This document shows positions 50,703 to 59,543 of a stretch of 64,000 nt of DNA, piece by piece. The notes under the pieces are model-generated. The model saw only the letters and a program-made list of their open reading frames with translations. It was not told the origin of the DNA and did not search any database. The stretch is from Bacteroidales bacterium (GTDB lineage: Bacteria; Bacteroidota; Bacteroidia; Bacteroidales; UBA10428), in contig JAFGKY010000001.1 of assembly GCA_016928305.1 (NCBI GenBank), positions 1-64,000 of the forward strand, written 5' to 3'. A program made the translations under genes and the position numbers. Numbering within the stretch: position 1 is the first letter of the stretch; each line of letters opens with the position of its first letter.

Positions 50703-53159
50703 ATGAGCATATCACAGGATAACAAAAACAACAATTTAATCATTACTTCGCCTGTTAATGAGGACAGTGATTTTATTCCCCTTATATCGGAAGAGGATGA
50801 GGAAAGTCTTAACCTGACTCAAATACCGGAGAGCTTGCCCATATTGCCATTACGAAATACGGTATTGTTTCCCGGTGTTATCATACCCATTACTGTCGGG
50901 CGGAATAAATCCATGAAACTGGTGCGGGATTTTTATCATAAAACGAAAATAATCGGCACGCTCGCACAGAAAGATCCGAACAGCGACGATCCGGCTCCGG
51001 ATGAGTTGTATAAAACCGGTACCATAGCGCATTTATTGAGGATTCTTGAAATGCCCGACGGATCAACATCTGTAATCATACAGGGTAAGAAGCGTTTTCA
51101 TCTGGAAGAAATCCTCTCCACGGAACCTTATTTGATCGGGAAAGTCAGTTCAATGGATGATTCCAAACCCCGTAAGAAAGATCCTGAATTCGAAGCCATA
51201 ATAGGTTCACTCAAAGATCTCTCCCTGAAGATTATCAAGTTATCAAGTAACATACCACCAGAGACTTCTTTTGCCGTGCGCAACATCGAAAGTTCATCTT
51301 TTCTGATCAATTTCATAAGCTCAAACAGTGATATTAAAATTACAGAAAAGCAACAGTTACTGGAAACCAACAACCTGAAAAAAAGGGCCACCTTGTTGTT
51401 GCAGTACCTGGCACGCGAAGTTCAGATGCTTGAATTAAAGAATGACATACAAAATAAAGTTAAGCTTGATATTGACCAGCAACAGCGTGAGTATTTCCTT
51501 CATCAGCAAATGAAAACCATTCAGGATGAACTGGGAGGCAATCCGTTGGAACAAGAAATAGAAGAGCTGAAGGCTAAAGGCAGAAAGAAAAAATGGAACA
51601 AAGAAGTATCGGCAGTATTTCTGAAGGAAGTGGAAAAACTTAACAGGCTGAATCCGGCCACAGGAGAATATTCAGTACAGATCAATTACCTGCAGACTTT
51701 ATTGGAGCTTCCGTGGAACGAGTATACGAAGGATAATTTCGATCTTCGCAGGGCTCAGCGTATCCTCGATAATGATCATTTCGGCCTGGAAAAAGTGAAA
51801 GAAAGAATTATCGAACACCTGGCCGTACTAAAGCTTAAAGGTGATCTGAAATCCCCTATCATTTGCCTGCAAGGTCCTCCGGGAGTAGGAAAAACATCCC
51901 TGGGAAAATCGGTTGCCAAAGCTCTTAACCGTAAGTATATCCGTATGTCATTGGGGGGTCTTCACGATGAAGCTGAAATCCGGGGTCACCGTAAAACATA
52001 CATTGGAGCAATGCCAGGCCGTATCGTACAGAGTCTTAAAAAAACAAAATCCTCTAATCCTGTTTTTGTTCTTGATGAAATTGACAAGGTGGGCAGGGAT
52101 TTTCACGGCGATCCGGCTTCTGCTTTGCTTGAGGTGCTTGATCCTGAACAAAACAGCACGTTTTATGACAATTTTCTTGAACTGGAGTACGATCTCTCCA
52201 AAGTGCTTTTTATCGCCACAGCAAACACAACCAGCACAATCAGTCCCGCTCTCATTGACAGAATGGAATTAATTAATATTTCCGGTTATATTCTGGAAGA
52301 AAAAGTAGAAATAGCCAATAGGCATCTTATTCCCAAAGAATTGCTTAATCACGGCTTATCAAAAAAACACCTGGTTTTTCCTAAGAATACCATTGAATAT
52401 ATCATTGACAATCATACCCGTGAATCGGGTGTACGGGAACTGGACAAACAGATTGCCAAGATTTGCCGGGTAACAGCCATGAAAGTTGCTCTCCATGAAT
52501 CCTATGATCCACAAATAAGAATAAGAGATATTGAGACTATCCTGGGATCACCAAAATTTCTCAAGGATAAATACCAGGGAAATGAATTTGCCGGTGTGGT
52601 AACTGGATTGGCATGGACGGCCACAGGAGGTGAAATCTTATTCGTTGAAACCAGCCTTAGCAAAGGTAAAGGTAATCTGACCATCACCGGTAACCTGGGC
52701 GATGTCATGAAAGAATCGGCCGTAATTGCATTGGAATATATCAAATCACACAATGAACGGATGGAAATCAAACCCTCATTGTTTGAAAACTGGAATGTTC
52801 ATATACACGTGCCCGAAGGTGCTATCCCGAAAGACGGCCCTTCAGCCGGAATCACCATGGTTACTTCAATTGCTTCAGCCATTACACAGCGAAAGGTGAA
52901 GAAAAGCATTGCGATGACCGGAGAAATAACTTTGCGCGGTAAAGTATTGCCGGTGGGTGGTATTAAAGAAAAAATCCTTGCTGCAAAACGTGCTGATATT
53001 AAAGAAATAATTATTTCTGAAGAAAACCGCAAAGATATCAGCGAAATTAAAAATATTTATATAAACGGCTTAACCTTTCATTACGTCGATAACATCCTGC
53101 AGGTACTGGATTTGGCTTTGCTGAAAGAGAAAGTTGATAATCCGCTCATTTTTGAATAA
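50703..53159 (+). CDS. lon: ATP-dependent protease Lon
   Basis: 818 aa. The N-terminal LON substrate-binding domain ([19 protein letters not shown]...) is followed by a coiled coil, the AAA+ module (Walker [12 protein letters not shown], Walker [11 protein letters not shown]) and the serine protease domain with catalytic Ser714 (KDGPSAGIT) and Lys757 (GGIKEKI). It degrades misfolded and regulatory proteins in the cytoplasm. The length is normal for the family; the 35-residue N-terminal extension before LPILPLR is acidic and common in Bacteroidota. Confidence 0.98.
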   Translation: MSISQDNKNNNLIITSPVNEDSDFIPLISEEDEESLNLTQIPESLPILPLRNTVLFPGVIIPITVGRNKSMKLVRDFYHKTKIIGTLAQKDPNSDDPAPDELYKTGTIAHLLRILEMPDGSTSVIIQGKKRFHLEEILSTEPYLIGKVSSMDDSKPRKKDPEFEAIIGSLKDLSLKIIKLSSNIPPETSFAVRNIESSSFLINFISSNSDIKITEKQQLLETNNLKKRATLLLQYLAREVQMLELKNDIQNKVKLDIDQQQREYFLHQQMKTIQDELGGNPLEQEIEELKAKGRKKKWNKEVSAVFLKEVEKLNRLNPATGEYSVQINYLQTLLELPWNEYTKDNFDLRRAQRILDNDHFGLEKVKERIIEHLAVLKLKGDLKSPIICLQGPPGVGKTSLGKSVAKALNRKYIRMSLGGLHDEAEIRGHRKTYIGAMPGRIVQSLKKTKSSNPVFVLDEIDKVGRDFHGDPASALLEVLDPEQNSTFYDNFLELEYDLSKVLFIATANTTSTISPALIDRMELINISGYILEEKVEIANRHLIPKELLNHGLSKKHLVFPKNTIEYIIDNHTRESGVRELDKQIAKICRVTAMKVALHESYDPQIRIRDIETILGSPKFLKDKYQGNEFAGVVTGLAWTATGGEILFVETSLSKGKGNLTITGNLGDVMKESAVIALEYIKSHNERMEIKPSLFENWNVHIHVPEGAIPKDGPSAGITMVTSIASAITQRKVKKSIAMTGEITLRGKVLPVGGIKEKILAAKRADIKEIIISEENRKDISEIKNIYINGLTFHYVDNILQVLDLALLKEKVDNPLIFE

Positions 53160-53237
53160 AAGAAGCGTGTTTTTAACAAAACAAATCCTTAATTTTCAGT
53201 CTGGATCATTATTTTCGTATTTTAATCTAAAATCTCT

Positions 53238-53771
53238 ATGAAAATGGCACCGGGTTTATTCTGGGGACTGGTTCTGATCTTTATTGGCCTGGCAATTATT
53301 TTCCGGGTTGTATTTGATGTCAATATCTTCCGTATCCTTATTGCGGTTGTGATTATTCTCATCGGCATACGGATCCTGGTGGGCAAAAACTGGATCCATG
53401 AGAAATCCCAAAAGGAACACGATACTTTTTTTGCGGACCGTAATTACCATGAGATCCCAAAAGATAAAACAGAATATAACATTATTTTTGGTAAATCGGT
53501 ATATGATTTTACAGGAATGGATTCACTGATACAGGAAAATATCAGCATTAAAATCAATGTTGTTTTTGGCGCAGCAATTATAAAAATTAATCCCGAAATG
53601 CCTGTTAGGATCAAATCAGAGGCTGTTTTTGGAGGTTCGAGGATGCCTGATGGAAATACGGTTGCTTTTGGCAGCATTGCTTATAATACTCCTTCTTACA
53701 GCATGGATACACCTCACCTTTATATTGAATCAAACGTTGTCTTTGGCGGAATAGAAATTACGGGGGAATAA
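53238..53771 (+). CDS. LiaF-like membrane protein
   Basis: 177 aa. Two or three hydrophobic segments at the N-terminus (GLFWGLVLIFIGLAIIFRVVF, IFRILIAVVIILIGIRILVG) and a soluble beta-rich C-terminus (about 75-177) with repeated V(V/A)FGG/A turns (INVVFGAAIIKI, EAVFGGSRMPDG, SNVVFGGIEI), the pattern of the cell-wall-active antibiotic response (LiaF-like) C-terminal domain. Role not known in Bacteroidota. It is 79 bp behind lon and 31 bp before the HAD gene. Confidence 0.8.
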   Translation: MKMAPGLFWGLVLIFIGLAIIFRVVFDVNIFRILIAVVIILIGIRILVGKNWIHEKSQKEHDTFFADRNYHEIPKDKTEYNIIFGKSVYDFTGMDSLIQENISIKINVVFGAAIIKINPEMPVRIKSEAVFGGSRMPDGNTVAFGSIAYNTPSYSMDTPHLYIESNVVFGGIEITGE

Positions 53772-53802
53772 ACAATCCATCACTGACCTCTAAAGACAGA
53801 AA

Positions 53803-54450
53803 ATGAAAAGAGGTGAAACAATCATATGGGATTGGAATGGGACACTGCTGGATGATGTTGATATCTGTATTGAATGCATTAACCGGATGTTGGATGTAAG
53901 AGGAAGAAACAGGATCACCAAAGAAGCTTATCTGAAATTATTCAGATTTCCGGTTATTGACTTTTACACCGATCTTGGCTTCGATTTTACCACCGAAAAC
54001 TTTGATGTACTGTCAAATGAATACATAACCCATTATACCGGTATAGAATCTCAATCATCCCTCCAGGATGGCGCACTTAACCTGCTGAAGAACTTCCATA
54101 CCAACCATATTTATCAGATCGTTCTATCGGCAATGGAACAGCGTATACTTACCCGATCGGTTAAAAAACATAACATTCACCACTATTTCAGGGAAATCGT
54201 GGGCACCCGCAATTTTTACGGACACGGTAAGCTCGAACTGGCACAACAATACATTAAGCGGTCATCCTTATCACCCTGTAAGATTACCATGCTGGGCGAT
54301 ACGATTCACGATCATGAGGTAGCCAAAGCCCTGGGATGCCATTGTGTATTGATTTCCTGCGGACACCAGCCTTATGAAAAACTTAAACAAACGGGGGGCC
54401 GCGTGGAAAAAAACCTCGCAGCACTTTTTGATCTGATTACGATTTCGTAA
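53803..54450 (+). CDS. HAD-family phosphatase
   Basis: 215 aa. Motif I WDWNGTLLDD (nucleophile Asp in DWN, in place of the usual DxD order), cap of the phosphoglycolate-phosphatase type, motif II VLSAMEQ, and motif III/IV KITMLGDTIHDHEVAKALG. Related to phosphoglycolate phosphatase (Gph) proteins, substrate unknown. coaD follows 24 bp later. Confidence 0.85.
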   Translation: MKRGETIIWDWNGTLLDDVDICIECINRMLDVRGRNRITKEAYLKLFRFPVIDFYTDLGFDFTTENFDVLSNEYITHYTGIESQSSLQDGALNLLKNFHTNHIYQIVLSAMEQRILTRSVKKHNIHHYFREIVGTRNFYGHGKLELAQQYIKRSSLSPCKITMLGDTIHDHEVAKALGCHCVLISCGHQPYEKLKQTGGRVEKNLAALFDLITIS

Positions 54451-54474
54451 TTTTTGCATTTAATCGAAAAAATC

Positions 54475-54951
54475 ATGACAACTGAAACGCCAAAAATTGC
54501 CATTTTTCCGGGTTCATTTGATCCCTTTACCGTTGGACATGAATCGGTGGTGAGAAGAGCACTGAAAATGTTCGACAAAATTGTTATTGCCATTGGCTTT
54601 AATACAACAAAGACAGCATACTTTCCGCTTGATAAACGTATTGCATGGATTAAGAAGGTGTTTGCCGATACGGATCGTGTTGAGGTGTACAGTTTCAAAG
54701 GACTTACTGTTGATTATTGCAAATCGGTCGGTGCAAAATATATTTTAAGGGGATTACGGACTGCCGCTGATTTTGAATACGAACGTGCCATTGCACAGGT
54801 CAACAAAGCTATGTTTCCTGAGGTTGAAACCGTCTTTTTGCTAACCCTGCCCCAACATACGCCTGTCAATTCGACCATAATCCGTGAAATCATAAAACAA
54901 GGCGGAGATGCCAGTCAGTTTCTACCGTCGAATTATAATATCAGGGAATGA
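54475..54951 (+). CDS. coaD: Pantetheine-phosphate adenylyltransferase CoaD
   Basis: Fourth step of coenzyme A synthesis. 158 aa. The nucleotidyl-transferase motif PGSFDPFTVGHESVV (HxGH) is right after the start; KYILRGLRTAADFEYERAIAQVNK and the C-terminal HTPVNSTIIREI motif are present. ATG 54475 is the family start; an upstream TTG would add 7 residues. Confidence 0.96.
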   Translation: MTTETPKIAIFPGSFDPFTVGHESVVRRALKMFDKIVIAIGFNTTKTAYFPLDKRIAWIKKVFADTDRVEVYSFKGLTVDYCKSVGAKYILRGLRTAADFEYERAIAQVNKAMFPEVETVFLLTLPQHTPVNSTIIREIIKQGGDASQFLPSNYNIRE

Positions 54952-55045
54952 AAAGGTCGCGAAAGTTTTATGGTTTGATTATTCCCCTCCCGGGAGAGGC
55001 AGTGGTGGGTCAAACCAGCGTATCAACAAATCGGAAAATATTCCT

Positions 55046-56494
55046 ATGATGCGATTATGTAACATAGCGTTGTTTCTTTCATTGTCTGCCATCCTGCTGA
55101 AGGCCCAGCCCGTTGTTATTACAGGAAATGCTCCGTCATACGTCGGAGATGAACTTGTTTTTTACACAATCGCCGACTTTATATCGCAAACTGAAAAGGA
55201 GATAGGCCGCAGCAAGATTACAGTTTCCGGAGATTTTCGGATTGAAATTCCGGCCGATGAAACCCTTAAGGTGTTTGCACACCTGGGAGTGTTTAAGTTA
55301 GGTTTATGGATTGAGCCCGGTCAGAAATACAAGGTTATTTTACCCGAAAAAGTTGAAAAAACACCTCAGGACATTCTGAATCCCTATTTTGAACATGTCG
55401 AGGCCCACCTTGCTATTGAGAATTTCAGGGAGGATGAGTTGAATACACTGATTATGATGTTCAAGGATGCATACAATCCATACTATGATAAGCATGTAAA
55501 CGACATTTATACCCATTATAATTATTACCAGCATCTGAAAGATGATAATAACAAAACTCAACCTGCCAGAATTGAAGAAGATATCGAACAGATTGAAAAA
55601 TCATTCAGAGAATATGAGAATGATTATTTTAAAGCCTACCGGTTATATTCCTATGGCCAGTTGAATCTTTTTGCGAACCGGCAAAAAGTAAAAAGCATTT
55701 CACGGGAATATTTCACAGACAAACCAATTTTATATACCCATCCGGCCTATATGGATTTATTTGGTCAGGTGTACGATAAATACCTGACTTTTCTGTCCCG
55801 TTCAGATGACGGAAAAAAGATCTATGATGACATCAATCAGTTGAAAAGTTATTCATCCTTATTTCAGACATTATCGGTTGTTGATAATATGGATAACGAC
55901 ACATTGCGTGAGCTGGTGATTCTGAAATCAATACACGATGAATACTACGGTATGGAATTTTCACGGAACGGATTGCTCTGCATTCTTGATTCACTTATTT
56001 TAAGCAGTCGTATCCACAAACATCAGGAAATTGGTAAACACATAAAACACAAAATTACCCGGCTACAGCCGGGTTATGATCCACCCTGCTTTAAATTACT
56101 GGATGCCGATAGCAACCTGGTAAGTTTAACCGATTTTAAAGGAAAGTATGTGTATCTTAATTTTTGCACAAGTTACAGTTATACTTGTTTAAATGAGTTC
56201 AAATTGCTGAACGATATTCATCAGCGTCATCATCAACGGCTTACTATCATTACCATTTCCACTGATCCCTATGAAATTACTTTTGATCAGTTCAAAAACA
56301 GGAATAATTACAACTGGATATTTCTTTATTACGGTCATCAGCCGGATATCATAAAAGAATACGATATACGGGCATTCCCTACCTATTTTCTTATCGGGCC
56401 TGATGGTAAGCTGATCTATTCCCCGGCTCCGGCACCTTCAGAGAATTTTGAAATTAAATTGTTTGAGGCAATGCGAGCCAAGGGTGATTTATAG
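55046..56494 (+). CDS. Secreted thioredoxin-fold protein with a changed active site
   Basis: 483 aa. Signal peptide (NIALFLSLSAILLKAQ) from ATG 55046 (or 55049). The central 250 residues are helical, rich in Tyr and Asp/Glu, like the middle domains of Bacteroidota TlpA-like proteins. The C-terminal 130 residues are a TlpA/thioredoxin-like domain (PPCFKLLDADSNLVSLTDFKGKYVYLNF). Where TlpA proteins have WCxxC, this one has SYTC (Ser378 to Cys381), plus Cys374 four residues earlier, so the nucleophilic Cys is lost. It may bind but not reduce disulfides. It converges with the NUDIX gene (56489), overlapping by 6 bp. Confidence 0.85.
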   Translation: MMRLCNIALFLSLSAILLKAQPVVITGNAPSYVGDELVFYTIADFISQTEKEIGRSKITVSGDFRIEIPADETLKVFAHLGVFKLGLWIEPGQKYKVILPEKVEKTPQDILNPYFEHVEAHLAIENFREDELNTLIMMFKDAYNPYYDKHVNDIYTHYNYYQHLKDDNNKTQPARIEEDIEQIEKSFREYENDYFKAYRLYSYGQLNLFANRQKVKSISREYFTDKPILYTHPAYMDLFGQVYDKYLTFLSRSDDGKKIYDDINQLKSYSSLFQTLSVVDNMDNDTLRELVILKSIHDEYYGMEFSRNGLLCILDSLILSSRIHKHQEIGKHIKHKITRLQPGYDPPCFKLLDADSNLVSLTDFKGKYVYLNFCTSYSYTCLNEFKLLNDIHQRHHQRLTIITISTDPYEITFDQFKNRNNYNWIFLYYGHQPDIIKEYDIRAFPTYFLIGPDGKLIYSPAPAPSENFEIKLFEAMRAKGDL

Positions 56495-57109
56495 ATACAT
56501 CATGTTTGCGTATTTCAGCACATCCATAATGGTTCCATAGGTACCCTCCATTACACTATTTATTTCATAAGGATTTATCCAACGGATTTCCGTAATATCT
56601 TCTTTCTTCTGTGGAACCGGATCCTTGCTCCCGCTATAGATAATCTCGAACCAAATGGTCTTTTTCAATATGGGCTGATTATCGAGAAGGTAAGAATGAT
56701 ACGTTGATAACAGCCGGCACACAAGGGTCAGATCCTGAATACCGCATTCTTCTTCAACTTCACGCAGAGCCGCCTGTTCAAAAGATTCCCCCGCATCAAG
56801 TTTTCCCTTTGGCAGATCCCATTTACCTCTCCGGTAAATAACCAAAAGCTGACCTTTCCTGTTTTTTATCACTCCTCCTGCAGCTTCAATGACTTTAAAG
56901 CACGATCGAAAAACCGTTCTTAACTCATCCATATCATTATGAAAAATATACAGGTTATTGATCTTTTTAAGGTTACGATAAAAATCCAACAGCTCTGCAA
57001 GGTCTTCCTTATCACAAAATTTATAGAAAAGCCCATATCTTACCTGAAATGTTCTGGCAAAATCATCCGTTAAAAATATATTCCGGTCGTTGAAAAAAAC
57101 TTTATACAT
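56489..57109 (-). CDS. NUDIX hydrolase
   Basis: 206 aa from ATG 57109 (MYKVFFNDRNIFL). The NUDIX box is GKLDAGESFEQAALREVEEECG (GX5EX7REUXEEXGU), about residues 107-128. The N-terminal half (about 1-80) is an extra domain with RYGLFYKFCDKEDLAELLDFYRN. Substrate unknown. The start codon is only 7 bp from that of the divergent pyrE. The frame opens 18 codons further upstream, but that would run into pyrE. Confidence 0.9.
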   Translation of the reverse strand: MYKVFFNDRNIFLTDDFARTFQVRYGLFYKFCDKEDLAELLDFYRNLKKINNLYIFHNDMDELRTVFRSCFKVIEAAGGVIKNRKGQLLVIYRRGKWDLPKGKLDAGESFEQAALREVEEECGIQDLTLVCRLLSTYHSYLLDNQPILKKTIWFEIIYSGSKDPVPQKKEDITEIRWINPYEINSVMEGTYGTIMDVLKYANMMYL

Positions 57110-57112
57110 TTG
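57105..57112 (+). promoter_or_regulatory. Putative -7 box of pyrE overlapping the NUDIX start
   Basis: TACATTTG matches TAnnTTTG and lies 4 bases before the pyrE ATG, so transcripts would begin at or close to the start codon. It overlaps the first codons of the divergent NUDIX gene. There is no good -33 TTTG. Confidence 0.4.
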
Positions 57113-57116
57113 TATT

Positions 57117-57776
57117 ATGGAACAAAAGGATAAAATGATTGCCCGACTGTTGCTACAATGCAAAGCTATTGCATTAAGCCCTGTAAAACCATTTTTATGG
57201 GCTTCCGGCTGGAAATCCCCGATCTATTGCGACAACAGAAAGACACTATCATACCCAGAAATTCGAAATCTGATCAAAGATAGTTTTGTGGATAGTATCA
57301 GAGAAATATATTTATCAACAGAAGCCATTGCCGGGGTTGCTACCGGGGCTATTGCGCAAGGTGCTTTGGTGGCAGATGCTCTCAACCTGCCTTTCTATTA
57401 TGTCAGGCCGGAGCCGAAAAGTCACGGGCTTGAAAACCTTGTTGAAGGAGATCCCAAACCGGGACAGCGGGTAGTGGTTATTGAAGATCTTGTATCTACC
57501 GGCAAAAGCAGCCTGAAAGCCGTTGAAGCACTTCGTCTCATCGGATGCGATGTATTGGGAATGCTGGCTGTTTTCACGTATGGTTTCCCCATTGCGATGG
57601 AAAATTTCAAGAAGGCCGGCTGTTCACTTTATACCCTTACTAACTATGAAATCCTGTTGGACATGGCCTTTGAATCCGGCTACATTGATCAGGATGCAAA
57701 GCATGTTTTAGAACTATGGCGAAAGAATCCGGATACCTGGGATCCGGACGAACTTAAAAAAAGGGGATTCCCATAA
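57117..57776 (+). CDS. pyrE: Orotate phosphoribosyltransferase PyrE
   Basis: Makes orotidine monophosphate from orotate and PRPP in UMP synthesis. 219 aa. Motifs: FLWASGWKSPIYCDNRK, VATGAIAQGALVADAL and the PRPP-binding loop VVVIEDLVSTGKSSLKAVE. ATG 57117 is the family start; the frame opens 9 codons upstream into NUDIX. An SRPBCC gene follows 9 bp later. Confidence 0.95.
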   Translation: MEQKDKMIARLLLQCKAIALSPVKPFLWASGWKSPIYCDNRKTLSYPEIRNLIKDSFVDSIREIYLSTEAIAGVATGAIAQGALVADALNLPFYYVRPEPKSHGLENLVEGDPKPGQRVVVIEDLVSTGKSSLKAVEALRLIGCDVLGMLAVFTYGFPIAMENFKKAGCSLYTLTNYEILLDMAFESGYIDQDAKHVLELWRKNPDTWDPDELKKRGFP

Positions 57777-57785
57777 AATAATTCC

Positions 57786-58190
57786 ATGAAAATCGAGAGC
57801 CATATCGGTATGATCCCTGAAAATGAAGACAGGATTTTTACTTTTCTATCGGATTTTAAAAATATTGAACCCCTGATTCCTAAAGAAAATCTTGATTCAT
57901 GGGAATTTCACAAGGATAGCTGCAAACTGGGTATTGGGGGTATAGGAGAAATCGAACTAAAAGTGCTTGAAAGGGAACCTTATAACCTTATTAAACTGGG
58001 ATCAGGAAATGACAGTGCCTATGCTTTTACGTTGTGGATACAACTCAAACATGCTGCAGAAAAAGATACACGGGTAAGGCTTACCTTGAAGGCTGATCTC
58101 AATCCGCTGTTGCAGCTTATGGCAAAAAATCCGTTGCAGAAATTCGTTGATTCCCTGGTTGACCGGATGGGCACCATTCAATACAGCTGA
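57786..58190 (+). CDS. SRPBCC-like protein
   Basis: 134 aa, no signal. The N-terminus MKIESHIGMIPENEDRIFTFLSDFKNIEPLIP and the strand pattern, ending with a long helix (LLQLMAKNPLQKFVDSLVDRMG), fit the START/SRPBCC ligand-binding fold. In Bacteroidota a protein of this kind is often next to pyrE, but its function is unknown to me. Co-directional with pyrE, 9 bp apart. Confidence 0.8.
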   Translation: MKIESHIGMIPENEDRIFTFLSDFKNIEPLIPKENLDSWEFHKDSCKLGIGGIGEIELKVLEREPYNLIKLGSGNDSAYAFTLWIQLKHAAEKDTRVRLTLKADLNPLLQLMAKNPLQKFVDSLVDRMGTIQYS

Positions 58191-58240
58191 TGCCGGGTTG
58201 ACTGTAAAAATGTATCCAACGGATTCTGAACTTGCTCAAA

Positions 58241-58993
58241 TCAAGACCTGTATTCGATTTCCCTAAACCTGTAAGGGTGACATTTACTGTTTTGCTTTTC
58301 AACCAGCAGTTCTCCGCTTTCAAGAATATCCGTTATACGGCCAGGGAATGCACCGGCAGAATCTGTGAATTCCTTCCATTCATTGAAATATAACAGGTTT
58401 TGAAGATACCGGTCTTTGATTAGCTGCCATTCTTTCCTGTATAATATGCGCACCCAGCCTGTAAGGTGTTTCAGTGCTGTTTTAAACAATGCTTCACGAT
58501 CGAACTCCTTCCTAAGTTCAAGCTTCATGGATGTTGGATTGCTACCGCGACACGCGAAAGTTGTTTGATTTACATTCAAACCTATTCCGGCTACGGATGA
58601 AATCAGGCGGGAGCCTTTTATGGAATTTTCAATCAATATGCCTCCGATTTTCCGGCCGGAGACATAAATATCATTCGGCCATTTAATGATAGCCTTCAAT
58701 CCGTAATGTGTTAACACATCGATAATGCCCAGTGAAAGACTCATGAGGAGATAAAAGTGTTTTTGTACTCCCAAAAAACCGGGCATGAGAACAATGCTGA
58801 ATGTCAGGTTCTTTCCTCTTTCACTCTCCCAGGTGTTTCCTTTCTGACCGCGTCCGTGGATTTGAAATTCTGCCAAAATTACAGTGCCTTCCGAAACATT
58901 GCCATTTTTCATTAATTGACTTGCATATGTATTCGTTGACTCTACCTCATCGAGCCTTATTATGGTAAAACCGATGGTAATTTCAGATGCCAT
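58241..58993 (-). CDS. birA: Biotin-[acetyl-CoA-carboxylase] ligase
   Basis: 250 aa group I enzyme without an N-terminal HTH, so it is a ligase and not also a repressor. Motifs: EVESTNTYASQL, the adenylate-binding loop GRGQKGNTWESERGKNLTFSIVL (usual GRGRxGR), KWPNDIYVSGRKIGGILIEN and GIGLNVNQT. It attaches biotin to carboxylases. Opposite in direction to pyrE/SRPBCC and divergent from rsfS. Confidence 0.94.
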   Translation of the reverse strand: MASEITIGFTIIRLDEVESTNTYASQLMKNGNVSEGTVILAEFQIHGRGQKGNTWESERGKNLTFSIVLMPGFLGVQKHFYLLMSLSLGIIDVLTHYGLKAIIKWPNDIYVSGRKIGGILIENSIKGSRLISSVAGIGLNVNQTTFACRGSNPTSMKLELRKEFDREALFKTALKHLTGWVRILYRKEWQLIKDRYLQNLLYFNEWKEFTDSAGAFPGRITDILESGELLVEKQNSKCHPYRFREIEYRS

Positions 58994-59165
58994 AAGGATC
59001 TGTATGATAATTTTTGGTATTGTTGTTGATAGGCATATTTATGGGAAGGCGTTGGAGAATAACCATAATTAATGTCTGTCAATCATTCTGAATACAATAA
59101 ATCCATCAGAATCCTGCTAAATTCATTAATTTTGTAGTATAAAACTATTAATACATTGATTAATT

Positions 59166-59522
59166 TTGGGAAATAACAACGAATTAGTAAATTGTATAAC
59201 GGAAGCGATACTGGACAAAAAAGGAAAGGAAATTGTCAATATTAATCTGATGAAGCTGGGGTATGCCATGTGTGACAATTTCATTATATGTCATGGTGAT
59301 TCAACAACCCAGGTCAGTGCGATTGCTGAATCTGTGGAAGATAAAGTAAAAGAACAGACAGGAATAAGAATAACGCATCGCGAAGGAATTGAAAATGCAC
59401 AATGGGTTTTGCTCGATTATGGATCCATTATTGTGCATATATTCGTGAAAGGAGCACGGGAGTATTATAAACTTGAAGATCTGTGGGGAGATGCAGACAT
59501 AACAGTAATTAAAGATGAATGA
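59166..59522 (+). CDS. rsfS: Ribosome silencing factor RsfS
   Basis: 118 aa. The Iojap/RsfS motifs DNFIICHGDSTTQVSAIAESVEDKV, HREGIENAQWVLLDYGSIIVHIF and REYYKLEDLWGDA are complete. It binds uL14 and blocks subunit joining in starvation. No ATG is near the N-terminus; I use TTG 59166. Followed by ftsH 21 bp later, an order usual in this phylum. Confidence 0.94.
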   Translation: MGNNNELVNCITEAILDKKGKEIVNINLMKLGYAMCDNFIICHGDSTTQVSAIAESVEDKVKEQTGIRITHREGIENAQWVLLDYGSIIVHIFVKGAREYYKLEDLWGDADITVIKDE

Positions 59523-59543
59523 ATCATAACAAAGGATGTAAGA

